A DNA stretch of 64,000 bases from NCBI GenBank assembly GCA_015832175.1, contig WJXW01000005.1, positions 620,001-684,000 of the forward strand. Reading direction: 5' to 3'. Both the position numbers and the translations under genes were made by a program. Position 1 is the stretch's first letter; the number at the start of each line of letters is the position of its first letter. Under the pieces are notes generated by a model, which saw only the letters and a list, made by a program, of their open reading frames with translations, did no database searches and was not told the DNA's origin. Below are positions 20,957-31,419 of this stretch, in pieces. The DNA is from Paraphaeosphaeria minitans (lineage: Eukaryota > Ascomycota > Dothideomycetes > Pleosporales > Didymosphaeriaceae).

Positions 20957-23900
20957 GTATCGCCTAATAGCTAATTGCCCTAAGTTAAGAAAGTGGCTAA
21001 GATTCTATACTAGAAAGAATGCACAAATTAAGGAAAAGTCTAATAGTTTATTAGGATTTATACTTACTATTACTAATAGATCTTCTACTTTTCTATTAAA
21101 GTAAAACCTTTATACATACTTACTAGGAAAGGCTAGGAATAGAAGTAGGGAGATCTTAAGCGCTAATTAATAAATATTCTAAAGGAGAGTATTACTACTA
21201 CACTAGTTCTAATAACTCTTAATTATAAATTAGGAAGCCAGATCTTTGTCTATATAAATATAAGTTTATAAGAAGGAGGAGCCTATATTAAGTAAGTAGG
21301 AGAGGATAGGAAGCGCTATCTAGTGTGGTTTAAGAGTATACTATAGTCTAAAATAGAATTAAGGTGGCACCTAACTAAGCTTAAATATAAAGTGGTAGTA
21401 TAGGCACTAAAGAAGTTTACACTATACTTATATAGGACCTAATTTATTATTAAAATAGATATAGCTACTCTAATTTTACAGCTTAACTAGTCTGCTACTA
21501 ACCTCCCTAGATTAGTTATAAACTAATGGCTAGGTATAATACTACTAAAGAACTTTAAAATTGTCTATAGGCTAGGAAAATATAATATTATTGCTAATAG
21601 ATTATTAAGGTACCCCTAACTAAAAGGATGGATGGCGCTAGAAGAATTAGAAGAAGACCTAGGTCCCTTTATAGACTTTATAGTGGAGAAGCACAATAAT
21701 GGCTTAGTATTTACTTTATAAGAGGCCTAGATTCTTAGCGAAGACTTTTTAGACGAATTAGAAGAGATGGTAAGGTTCTTACTATTTAGAAAAAAACCTA
21801 ATAGGCTAATACCCTAGAAAAGCCGCCTTGTGTGGATAAAGAAGGCCTGAACCTTTTTTGTAAAAGTAAACTTACTATTTAAGAAGTTAACCCTAAATCT
21901 TACTATCTAAAGGGTAATTAATAACCTAGATGTTTAAAAGGCACTTATTTAGGAGGTCTATTAGTACCTCTACTATAAAGAAATCTAGGCTATAAATACT
22001 GCGATCTAGTCTTAGTTCTAGTAGGAGAACTAGTTTAAGATAATTTAAACTAAGCTAAAGAAATGTGCTGTCTATGCTGCTAAATAAGGTAATTAGATAG
22101 AGATAAACCTTAAAATTAGTAACCCTAGGACCTTATTTAAATAATAGACTATTAATATTACCTATAAATCCTTCCTTGTTGTTACTAGGGAATACGCCTT
22201 AGAATAGCCTAAAGCTAGAGCGCTTATTAGAGTAGATTTAAAAAGTGTTGTAAAGTTCCTCTATGAGGATATTATTTATAGGTAGGGGGTGTTTCCTTAA
22301 CTAAGTGTAGATAGGGGGCCTAAAAACAAATTAGTAGTTAAAGCACGAGCTAGATACTATAAAATATAGTATATTTAAGCTTCCTCCTATAACTCTAAGG
22401 CTTAAGGACTAGTTAAACAAGGTTACTAATTACTTATTACAGCGCTTGTAAAGCTAGGAAATAATTAGGAACACAATTTACCTATAGTAGTATAGGCTAA
22501 AAGGGTTTTAATTTAACAAAGCACAGGGTTAGCACCTATAAAGATAATAACTAGTATTTAACCTATATTACTTATTAAGCTGGCGATTAAAAGCTAGCAG
22601 ACCCTACTATACTTAGAGGTGGAAAACTAATTAGATCTACTTACCTTAAGTGCTAAGCAGTTAGAATAGAGAGGTAATAAACTTTTAGAGGCGCTATCTA
22701 GGCTAAGAAGAATGCGCCTTAAGGGAGTAGAGTAATAGGATTTTAGTAAAGCCTATTAATAAGAATTTTATAAAGGAGACCTAGTGCTAGTTTAGGATTT
22801 AATTAGGGCTATAGATAAGTTAATACCTACAAAAATAAAGGATTACTAGCTAGGCTCTTACTAAATCTCTATTAACTACTTTAGCTAGTTATATTACTAA
22901 CTAGAAAAGCTTAATAGAGCTATATTCTAGTATACTATGTATAGTAACTGCTTTAAGTCCTTCTACTAGTATACTTTAGATAATAAAGCTTAGGTACTAA
23001 GAGGAAGGATAAGAATTATACCTAAGGACCTACTAATTAACTCTTAGACCCTACTGCTAAAGCTGCTAAAACTACTACGCTATTAAAAAGTTAAAGAAAG
23101 GAAGGAGTATAGTAATTCTAGCTTAGAAGTTAAGGATAGCCTTATAAGAACTAGAGGGGCAGAGTAGAAAAAAGAACTCTAATAGGCTATTATACCACCT
23201 ATATAGACAAGAGGCAATTTACTAAAGGTGTTTATTTTAAAGAGAGTAGAAGTATTAGATTTTAATATAGACTAAGATATATCTACTTTAGAGTCTAATA
23301 TTATATTAAACTAGCCTAATCCTTTCCTAATACAGAATTAGGAAAGCTAACTATAGGCAATTAGTAAAAGAGAGGGAAGAAGAAAGAAAAAAGAAATAGA
23401 GAATACCTAGTTACTAGCTAAAGATATATTAGGGCACTAATTATTATTCTCTTTATTATTAATAGTAATAGTATCTCTATAGTAGCGGCTAGACTAATAA
23501 GTACTTAGGGTTTAGGGCTCTATGGAGCTAGAGGCCCTAGTTACTTTAGACTAAAGAAGAGATCTAGGATAATTTTAGGTAGCCTAATTAATAGATTGCT
23601 AATAAGGTAAGAGAGAATTAGAATAAGAATACTAAAAATAAGTAGACTAAGAGGATAGCTAAGGCTAAAAAGGAGCATTCTCTCTAGTAGGAGAATCTAG
23701 GCGTATAGGTAATCTAGAACTAGATAATCTATAATTAGAGCTAGAATAAGAACCCCTTTAAGCTAGAGGACTAAAACTCTAAAATAATAAAGCACTACTA
23801 GGAGGGGACTAGAGGGAACCTCTAGAAGACCTTTTAGAATAATTTTAAAGGGCTACTAAGGAAAAAGGACTATAGTTTATAGTAATAGTGTATTAGGGTT

Positions 23901-24190
23901 CTATAGGCTTTCTAGAAATAAGAGTATTAAGGGTAGAAACAGCCTTAGAAGTGTAACTAAAAGGAGCCTAAAAGTAGGTTATACTAACAGGAAAAATATT
24001 AGTAGCTAAAATAATATTATCTATAAAAAGACTAGTGCTAGGGTTATCTAGTATACTTAAAAGGAAAGAGATATTAGCTTAGGTAATAAGAAATTAGAAC
24101 TAGAACTTATAATAAAAAGAGTAAAAAGTATAGTTACTATTAATTTAGCACTTATTACACCCTTTTTAGTTTAGTAGTTTACTTTCTTGA
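20957..24190 (+). pseudogene. Gypsy-5 pol: RNase H and integrase, with long C-terminal extension
   Basis: An RNase H region is legible from about 21185 (TTTLVLITLNYKLG) through ALKKFTLYLYRT (near 21400) to LGKYNIIANRLLRYP (near 21570-21615). The integrase core follows; its later part reads VDRGPKNKLVVKA (near 22305) and SYNSKAQGLV (near 22385-22415, equivalent to the HPQTDGQ/YNSKAQG position before the catalytic Glu). The C-terminal domain includes GDLVLVQDL (near 22770). Beyond about 23300, nearly 900 bp continue in frame as an acidic, Gln/Glu/Leu-rich, coiled-coil-like tail, unusually long for such a protein. No chromodomain was recognised. Confidence 0.78.
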
Positions 24191-24512
24191 TAAGAAATAC
24201 TATATTTACTACTAAAATAGAGCTTACTCTTTCTACTTTTATTCTAGTAGTAGGTGTAGCGATGGTGAATTAGAGAAGAAGAAGGAAAACAAAAAGAGGT
24301 AGTAGTATACTAGATGCCTATATTAATGTTAGCATTATAGTATCTACGCTTTAATAGAGCCTCTCTAGTGTCTAAGCTAAAGAGCTTAGCAATAGTCTCT
24401 ACTTTAGTATTACTAATATTAAAGTGCTAAATAGTAAAATCTAAATGTAAGGAATAGGTAACCTTTAAAGGTTCCTAGAGTTACCTTTTCTACATTCTAG
24501 AACTTTCTATAA

Positions 24513-24607
24513 TGACGTCATAATAACGTTATAGCCCTATGGATACTAGGTAACGTTATAGGTAACGTCATAAGGTGACGTCATAGGTGACGTCATAGGT
24601 AACGTTA
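24513..24607. promoter_or_regulatory. Array of seven CRE-like TGACGTCA octamers, partly RIP-altered
   Basis: Octamers begin at 24513, 24524, 24551, 24563, 24576, 24588 and 24600. Three are perfect TGACGTCA, three are TAACGTTA and one is TAACGTCA. TAACGTTA is exactly what RIP would make from TGACGTCA by changing CpA on both strands. Spacing is mostly 11-13 bp, about one helical turn. A TATA-like tatataagg follows near 24659. TGACGTCA is the ATF/CREB bZIP site, so this looks like an element promoter or enhancer, possibly part of an LTR starting at about 24447 (TGTAAGGAATAGG). The end of such an LTR could not be defined. Confidence 0.65.
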
Positions 24608-24734
24608 TAGATAGTAGAGAATTACTAAGTAGAATACTCTAGAATCTCTACTGTATGTATATAAGGAGAGTTACCTTCTACGTATACTCTCTATCCTAGA
24701 TAGCAATTCTAAGCCTATACATAAGGTTTTATTG

Positions 24735-25230
24735 CTCTATTTAACTACGTTCGATCTACCCTCTATTACTCTAGTCTCTACTATTCTAGGTAACTAGTAC
24801 TAGGGGAGAGAAGGTACTAAAAGGTCTAGAAGGTTACCCTTTATCCTGTAGCCTATACCTCCTCTTTATACTAAATAGCTATTATTCTTATAGATACTAG
24901 TAGTGTAAAGAATAGGGCCTAGGGTAACACCCTATATACCTAGGCTATAAATAAAGTAAGCTAGTTCACGTAGAAGATTATAGTTTATACGCTAATTAGC
25001 TCTTACCCTTACTAGAAAGGTTAGTAATAGGATATAAAAGGTTTTTAGGATAATATATACTACTTAATAATGTACTCCTTAGTAGACTTAGGAGGGTAGA
25101 TAAAGAGGTCTACTTTTATATTACTAGTAGGGCCACGCTTATTTAGGTTATTACTACGTTTTCTACTACTAGCACTAGAAGTAGCTGTTTTACCTAAGGT
25201 ATAGTTAACTACAGCTATAACTGTAGTAGA
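24735..25230 (-). pseudogene. Antisense ORF in the 3' region of Gypsy-5
   Basis: On the minus strand one frame is unusually legible: VVNYTLGKTATSSASSRKR, then NLNKRGPTSNIKVDLFIYP and KEYIIKQYILS before the first of several RIP-type stops. It is followed by YKEEVQATG and a Ser/Gln-rich end near 24735. It lies opposite to pol, between pol and the 3' LTR. No family is recognised. The plus strand of the same stretch is less convincing as coding sequence. Confidence 0.4.
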
Positions 25231-25427
25231 GTTATTAAATAGGTATTAGAAGGACTAAAAGAGAGGGAAGAGAGTAGGAGTAAAAATTAGGTAAAGGATA
25301 GAGTAGAAAAAATCCTAGGGTTATATACTCTAAAGATTAAGCGTAGGCCACCTAAGCGGCTTAGTAGAAGCGTTTATAAGAGAATATTACTACAATATTG
25401 CTGTCTAACATGCTAAGAGGTCTATAA

Positions 25428-25685
25428 ACAACTTTAATTATAGAGATATAAGTAGTAGATAGGCGATAGGTTAGCAGTTAGGATAATTAGGCATAGTTAG
25501 TTAGCTAAGGCTAAAGAAAATTATAGGTCTAGAATTAGACTAACGCTACGTTACTGGCTAATATGTAAAGAAATTAATAAACAACTTTAATTATAGGGAT
25601 ATAAGTAGTAGATAGGCGATAGATTAGCAGGTAGGATAATTAGGTAAAGGTGGCTAGCTAAGGATTAAGAAAATTATAGGTCTAG
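25428..25685 (+). repeat. Direct repeat of about 110 bp before the Gypsy-5 polypurine tract
   Basis: Two copies, about 25428-25537 and 25576-25685 (period 148 bp), share ataaacaactttaattatag, then gtagataggcgata and a shared end near aaaattataggtctag. Differences are transitions plus one small replaced segment. They can be read as coding Gln-rich repeats on the plus strand, but with stops; function unknown. Confidence 0.7.
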
Positions 25686-25750
25686 GAGGTAACTACTAAT
25701 AAGGTGTTAAAAGGGTGGTAAGGTAGTAGGCTTAAGGGACTAAGCCTAGA

Positions 25751-25765
25751 AGAAAGGGGGGAAAA
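25751..25765 (+). other. Polypurine tract of Gypsy-5
   Basis: The all-purine run agaaaggggggaaaa ends directly at TGTAGTATAAAGG, the start of the putative 3' LTR. This fixes the element as plus strand. Confidence 0.75.
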
Positions 25766-25998
25766 TGTAGTATAAAGGTTAGCCTATAATAGAGAATTAG
25801 AGAAACATAGGACCAATTAGCTATCGTTTAAGATAACTGATTAGGGAATAGATAAAAGAAAGGAGGACGCGAACCAGACACAATAGGGAGAGACCTAATA
25901 GATAATTAAAGTAGTTGGATTTGTATAATAGATTTTAGATAGGATAACTTAACTTATTCCTTTTATATTCCTCACTTAAGGCAAACGCACCTACAACA
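25766..25998 (+). repeat. Gypsy-5 3' LTR (putative)
   Basis: Starts TGTAGTATAAAGG after the purine run and ends near CCTACAACA at 25998, giving about 233 bp. No second copy exists in the window, so the right border is inferred from the TG...CA rule and from resumption of Gypsy-4 sequence just after it. Confidence 0.6.
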
Positions 25999-26418
25999 CT
26001 ATAATACCTTTACTATAGTGTCTATTATGCTAACTACCTTACTATCTATAAGGCATAGTAATACTAGAGTGTTTACCTTTATAGTAGGTAGCTTATGTTA
26101 TTATATAAACCTAGCGCTTACTATCTATTCTATATAGCTACTATCTAGTAAGAGGCTAGCTAAAATAGCTATAAACTAGAACCTCTCTACTTTAGCTTTT
26201 ATTATTATCTATAGGCTTATTATAGGCGGTATAAAGGCTTAGTGTTTATTAATTATATTAAATAAAAACTATAGTTAGGGAGCTAGATACTTAGGCGTAA
26301 ACGCGTAGAGATCTGTCGCGTAAGGGCGTAAGTTTAATGTAGAACTAGCGCGCTAAAGTTAGCCTAATAAGTAAGAATTTTATCTAATTACTCTAGTCTC
26401 GCGCCTAGCTTTACAACA
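25999..26418 (-). mobile_element. Gypsy-4 deletion derivative: protease region joined to 5' LTR
   Basis: Bases 26010-26215 match the protease region at 60490-60700, with nearly all differences transitions. Bases 26221-26418 match the 5' LTR at 63360-63557 (both 198 bp). The 2.6 kb of gag and leader that separates them in the fuller copy is absent. A short similarity (ctata, then tattata) occurs at both ends of the missing segment. The element is cut on its left by Gypsy-5. Confidence 0.75.
26221..26418 (-). repeat. Gypsy-4 LTR, deletion derivative
   Basis: Starts tataggcgg (RIP-altered TGTAGG) and ends GCTTTACAACA. It is 198 bp, the same length as the LTR at 63360-63557. The flank after it, ctatc, would be the target duplication if the other end were present. 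Confidence 0.8.
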
Positions 26419-28648
26419 CTATCCTTTCCTCCTAAAAGCTTTGTCCTAGAAACTTTAAATAATTATCCTAGCTATCTACTTTTCACGTATATATCTTATA
26501 AGTTACTATATTAGTAGTAACGTAGTAAGGCGACTAGGTAGTGTACTTTAGAGCTACTCCACGCGACGCTTACTAATAGAACTATCTTATTAGCTTACTT
26601 ATATATAAAAGTAGATAAGTATAGCGCTATTTACCACGCTAACCAGCCTTAATTATAATCTAATTAACTAGTGCTAACATTTGCTTTAAGCTCTAGTTAT
26701 ACAAATATCTATTATTAGGATCTACGTAATTACTATCGCCTTATCGTGTCACTTAAGAAACGCTATACTAGATAACAAGGGTATATTAGGGTAGCGTTAA
26801 TAATACTCTAAGAGGTACTTTTAATAACCTATTATATTAACCTGTGCTTCCTATATAGCGTTATGAAAATTCTCCTACTTAATAAAAAACTTTAGTAGTC
26901 CTTTAGTGCCAGTGTCTAGATTAATAGCGTAATAATTAACTTTATTATTAATATTTACCTTAACGTAACACACTAAGAGCCCCTCTTCTATATCTACTAG
27001 TTCTTAGGCGTAGGTCTCTATCTAATAACAGGGTCTATATTCTATAGGTATAATAGCTATGGGTAAAACTATAAGTAAATAGCTTTAAGTGTTTTATAGT
27101 CCTTAAAGTCTAGCTTAAATGCCTTACTAGATCTATTAGCTATTAAGTTACTAGAGTAGGTGTTAATAACCTTAAATAGGCTAAGGTTCTTATTTAATAG
27201 GCCTTTTCTATATCGCGTATAGACGTTACATACGTCTAGTATAACCTATACCTTTACGTAAGATGGGCGTAGGTATATAATACTTATTAGTATACTCTTT
27301 TATTTTGGTTTAGGCCTATTTAATTAATAAACACGTATTAACTTTAATATTTTTAATTCTTAAGACTAGCTTATTAACTATAGATATATTACACGTGTTT
27401 TTCTATCCTTTTAGTAACTCTCTTAGGGACTCTATATTAAAACGTAGTAGGTAGTCCTTTATAGCTTTTAATAGGCTAACACTAGTAGTAGAGCTATAAC
27501 TACTATTTGCCTTAAATTCTGTAATTAGTAAGAGTTCCGCCTAATTATTCTACTTATAATTAATATACCAGCGTAGGTAAGCTTTTAGAGCTTAATTTGT
27601 AAATTCTATCTAACTATCTATTTTAGGGTAGAAAGCTATTAACAGCTTTAGCATTATACTAATACACTAGTAGAGGCGCCGCTAAAACATAGATATAAAC
27701 TACGTGTTATAATTAGTAATTACTTTAATAGGGTAGCCATCCTCTCTCTATATATACTTAATAAACGCCTACACGTACGTCTCCACGTCTAGCGCCATTA
27801 GTAGGATAAATTTCCTTTTCTTACACAACTAATTAATAATAACTATAATATGTTAGTAGTTACGCCTATTAAGGTAAGACTTAAGAAGCGGCGTAATAAA
27901 GTTAATTAATATACTATTCTAATAGGTATCTAGAATAGGTAAAGAATATAGTAGCCTATATTTTTCTTTACGCTTTAACTTACCTTACACGTATATTAGG
28001 CAGTTTTTTAACGTACTAGGCAACACTATTAGTATACTATAGTTAGTAGAAGTTTCTAGATAGTTTATAGTAGGTTTTATACTTTTCGCTATAGCCGCTA
28101 ATAGGGCTGTTATAATAAAGAGCGATAACCTAGGTCCCTAAGGCGTTATTATATGGCATAAAGACTCTATTATTAAGGTATACTAGGTTATTTTCAATAG
28201 TGCAGCTTTGCAACTCTAACTGTAACCCTATTATATAGAATAAGTAGTACAGTAGATTTTACGCGCCTAACTTAATTGCTTCTATAATAGCTAGAATTAT
28301 TTTATTATATAGACTATACGTGCGCACCTAGCTATTAGGTTATATTTAATAACTTTAGAACTATCCTAAAACAAAGCGTCCTTATTCTAACTATTAGAAA
28401 TAAGGAGCTTCTTACTAAGTATATATACTATTTAAGATAAGCCTTACACGTCTAGTTCTATAGAGTTTATAATAATCTAGGTAAGGTAGATTACGTGTTG
28501 CGATTCTCTATTATAACTAGAATAGGTGTTCATCTTAAATCTTTCTAGGGGAAGTAGGATCTAATACTACTACTAGATACGTTTATTATCTAATCTAGAT
28601 AGTAGGTTATTTAATTATTAAGTTAATGCGTTAGGTTTAGTGCCTTAC
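26419..28648 (-). pseudogene. Ty3/gypsy RNase H end and integrase fragment, minus strand
   Basis: Reading from 28648 leftwards, a pol segment is legible. It begins with a linker, then LYNKIILAIIEAIKLG (near 28270-28320), an integrase N-terminal region with NNRVFMPYNNALGTQVIAL (near 28130-28190) and SGYSEKYKTYYKLSRNFY (near 28060-28120), and a catalytic-core-like part (NGAxxGDVRV region near 27790, AVNSFLP near 27630). The rest to 26419 is the integrase C-terminal half with heavy decay. No LTR of its own is visible. It could belong to Gypsy-4, whose integrase is otherwise missing from the window, or to another family. Confidence 0.65.
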
Positions 28649-28864
28649 TATGAGGTCTAGTTATAGACAATAGTACTTACTTTACACTAGGAAGGACAGT
28701 AAAAGGATAACTCTAGTAATATTAATCGAATTATACTTATCTTATGTAAAGTTGGCGTGTAGCGTAGGTTTTATATAGCTAGCTCGCTTAGCGCACAGAC
28801 CCTTTATAAGGCCTTAGCGCTAGATACTATAACACTATAATAATATTATAATCTACCTGTTATA
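28649..28864 (-). repeat. Gypsy-3 3' LTR, fragment copy
   Basis: This 216-bp LTR starts tatgaggtctag (compare TGTAAGGCCTAG at 48594) and ends cctgttata. It is followed by a pyrimidine run (ccttcccctct, 28868-28878) that on the minus strand is the element's polypurine tract. Confidence 0.85.
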
Positions 28865-29119
28865 GAACCTTCCCCTCTAGCTATAGTCCCCTACAGTATA
28901 CTATAGCCTTAATAAAAACCTCACATTATAGGAAAAGAAAAAAGTGTCTATAGGGGTGTATATTGCGTACGCAATAATAGCGTGTTATAAGTAAATAGTG
29001 TATGTTATAAACATATTACGCGTGTTATTTATTATAAGGCTTCTACGCCTTCTGTTTACTATAGCCTTTCGTAATATAGGGCAGTAGGGCTATATAGTGT
29101 TAATGTTGTTTTAATCTTC

Positions 29120-29700
29120 GTGTGCTCTCTACCTATATAACACATAAATAATATATTTTTAGCGTAGATAGAGCCCTTAATTTTTAAATAACCTCCTTAA
29201 TTATCTAAAATACTATACTACATAGTGCCTAAGTATATTAAAAAGTCTAATCTTTATAATACTGCTACCTTTATGTTTAGTAAAGATACTAAGCGCGTAG
29301 ACTATAACGTAGTGCTTATAACTTATATACACTATATATAGAACTTAGTAAAGCTTTCTAAGAACTATACTAAAGATAATAATAAGCGCTATAACTATTA
29401 TATTAAAGGTAATTACAGAGGGTGCGACTTAGTATATCTAGAGTTACGTGTTATATATGCGCTTTAGCTAATACTTATAGGTGCTAAAGGCAATAAATAG
29501 GCGCCTTAATTGCCTATACGCCCTTTGTAACTACTACTATATTATAGTTATAGAGACCCTAGGTAGGCAGCGCAAGATAGATAAGTGTATAAAAGTAGTA
29601 GGCCTAAAGCTGGCTTATTACTAAAAGCAATTTAACTTAGAGCTAGCTAACTACTAGTGTGTTATAGCTTATATTAGTACACCTATAGGTGTGGCAACCT
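29120..29700 (+). pseudogene. Antisense accessory ORF of Gypsy-3, second copy
   Basis: In the plus strand, opposite to pol, the frame VPKYIKKSNLYNTATFMF continues as SKDTKRVDYNVVLITYIHY, then a single TAG, then NLVKLSKNYTKDNNKR and NYRGCDLVYLELRVIYAL. It matches the copy at 49080-49650 in frame. RIP-type differences explain the stops. It shows no known domain; the C-terminal continuation has more stops. Confidence 0.45.
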
Positions 29701-29705
29701 AGGTG

Positions 29706-31082
29706 CATACTACTTATATAATTAGATAAAGCTTAATAAAGATTAGGAAGACTAAATACCTAGTTTATTACCTAAAAAGAAAAAGATAACTTTAAGCTTA
29801 CACTAAAGCTTTGTGTAGATAGTGTTATTATAACATCTAGCTAGCCCTTTAAAGAATTAGATGTAGTAGGAATAAATACCCTTATTACTAATAGCACTTT
29901 TAAAATCTTATTATATAACCCTAATAAACAATCTAGCTATATTTTTAACCTACGTCTTGTACAAGAGATTAAAGGCAGGATAACCTAACTATATAAGAAA
30001 TTAAGACTTGTTTTTGCTAGCTATTTAAATAAAGAAAAAGAGGAGATCTTTATATAATCTCCTACTATTTAGTATATAAGCTAGAGGTTGCTATTAGCTC
30101 TTTTAGTAACACTAATTTAGTTATACAACATATATATTAAGCTTAGGGATATTACTTAGGCCTATATGTAGTCTACTAACAAACTCCTTTGTATATTATA
30201 CGCCTAACTACTAGTAGAAATGCGCAATTTCTTTTTACTAAACATAATTCTGTAAGTTGTATAACCTTTGTATAGCGTAGTAGAATTAGGTCTCTACTAG
30301 TTTAAGACATACTACAACTACTATAAAGAGAAACTATAGATATATGTATTAACGTACGACCTATGCCTACATATTATAGATAAGGGACCTAAGATGTTTA
30401 GTATTACTAGACTCTAGACTAATAACACCTTTAGTGTGGTTATAGAAAGCTTTATATAATAAGAAGAGGAGTAGCTCTATACTATAAGGTTTTATATAAA
30501 AGACAAAAGCGTCTTAATATAAAATAGGGTAATTAAGTTTAATAGAGGTAAAATCTAACTTACCTAGGGTGTTATTACCCTAGAATAGAAGGGACAGGCT
30601 AAAAGCCTTTATATAATTAATCCCTAGGACAAAGACGCTAGATACTAATATATTATATAATAAGTAAGAGGTGCATATATCTCTTTAGTTTACTAACTAG
30701 AAGTAATATTTAACCTGTCTATTACTGCGCAAATAACAATACTAATAGAAAAAGATATTAAGGCACTAAATATACGTTTAAACTAGTAAATTTAGAATAT
30801 ATAAAGAGAACTAAAATTTATTCTACTTAACCTAAGTTGCACGAAGCTGTTTATCTTTATAAATAGCTCTTTTGCTAATAATAGAGACCTAAGCTTATAG
30901 CTTAGCTTTGTTATTATACTAGCAGAGGAACATTATATAATAACTTAGGACTTTAAGATCTATAGTAATATTATTTACTAGAACTTAGTAAAGTGTAAAA
31001 AAGTAACTAGAAGTGTTCTAGTAAGCAAATTATACAGTCTAGTAGGCGGTTTTAATAATACAATTACATTAAGTATAACACT
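29706..31082 (+). pseudogene. Copia-B RT-RNase H, left part
   Basis: Collinear with about 1575-2930. It retains KLRDIT followed by TAG at the RT palm (near 30133-30160), IFINSSFANNRDLS in RNase H (near 30852-30895) and RSVLVSKLYSLVGGF (near 31010-31050), then stops at the Copia-A insertion. It begins within the linker before RT, so integrase is missing. Confidence 0.82.
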
Positions 31083-31277
31083 TATTGTGGTAAAAAGGGC
31101 TCGAACTATCACAGGATATTTAGGAGTAGAGTTGTAAAGAATACAAAGAGCTAATTATAGGAAAGGATACCAAAAGGGCAGACTATATACAAAAGAAACG
31201 AGCCTCTTGGTAAGAATCCCGTGATATAAATTAGTGGATCCAGAAAGAATCACAGAAGTGAGTGTTTTACTTTAACA
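31083..31277 (-). repeat. Copia-A copy 2, 3' LTR
   Basis: Plus-strand ends are TATTGTGG (RIP-altered TGTTGTGG) and TTTAACA. It is followed by the pyrimidine run caccccct, the polypurine tract on the minus strand, and the conserved hairpin at 31286-31311. Confidence 0.9.
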
Positions 31278-31419
31278 CACCCCCTAGGTGATCGCTTAAA
31301 GCAGATCACCTATCTTAAGAAGTAATTTGTAATTGTCTAAATCCTTCCTAATCTTAAGAACAGCGATTCTATTACCCCCTATTTATTGTAATAGCAAAAC
31401 AATCGCTATTTATCTTTTA

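Larger units (their letters stand above)
20957..25998 (+). mobile_element. Gypsy-5: 5'-truncated Ty3/gypsy, plus strand
   Basis: The copy begins abruptly inside the pol region between RT and RNase H, at the end of the Copia-B LTR. It continues through RNase H and integrase to about 24190, then about 1.6 kb of 3' region, a polypurine tract and a 3' LTR. gag, protease and the RT core are missing. The RNase H and integrase are related to the widespread fungal gypsy type, but the family is not repeated elsewhere in the window. Confidence 0.8.
28649..29705 (-). mobile_element. Gypsy-3 fragment: 3' LTR and adjoining 3' region
   Basis: Collinear with 48594-49650 of the full-length Gypsy-3. It holds the 3' LTR (28649-28864), the polypurine tract and the antisense reading frame. 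It ends where Copia-B sequence begins at about 29706, so the rest of the element has been lost. Its left junction abuts an integrase fragment of another element. Confidence 0.82.

Noticed and set aside
24513..24607. CRISPR-like or satellite array
   Set aside because: The units are only 8-bp palindromes at helical-turn spacing with no unique spacers of constant length. The organism signs are eukaryotic.
26000..28648. Host gene cluster on either strand
   Set aside because: Everything legible corresponds to retrotransposon protease, RNase H or integrase, with RIP-type stops.
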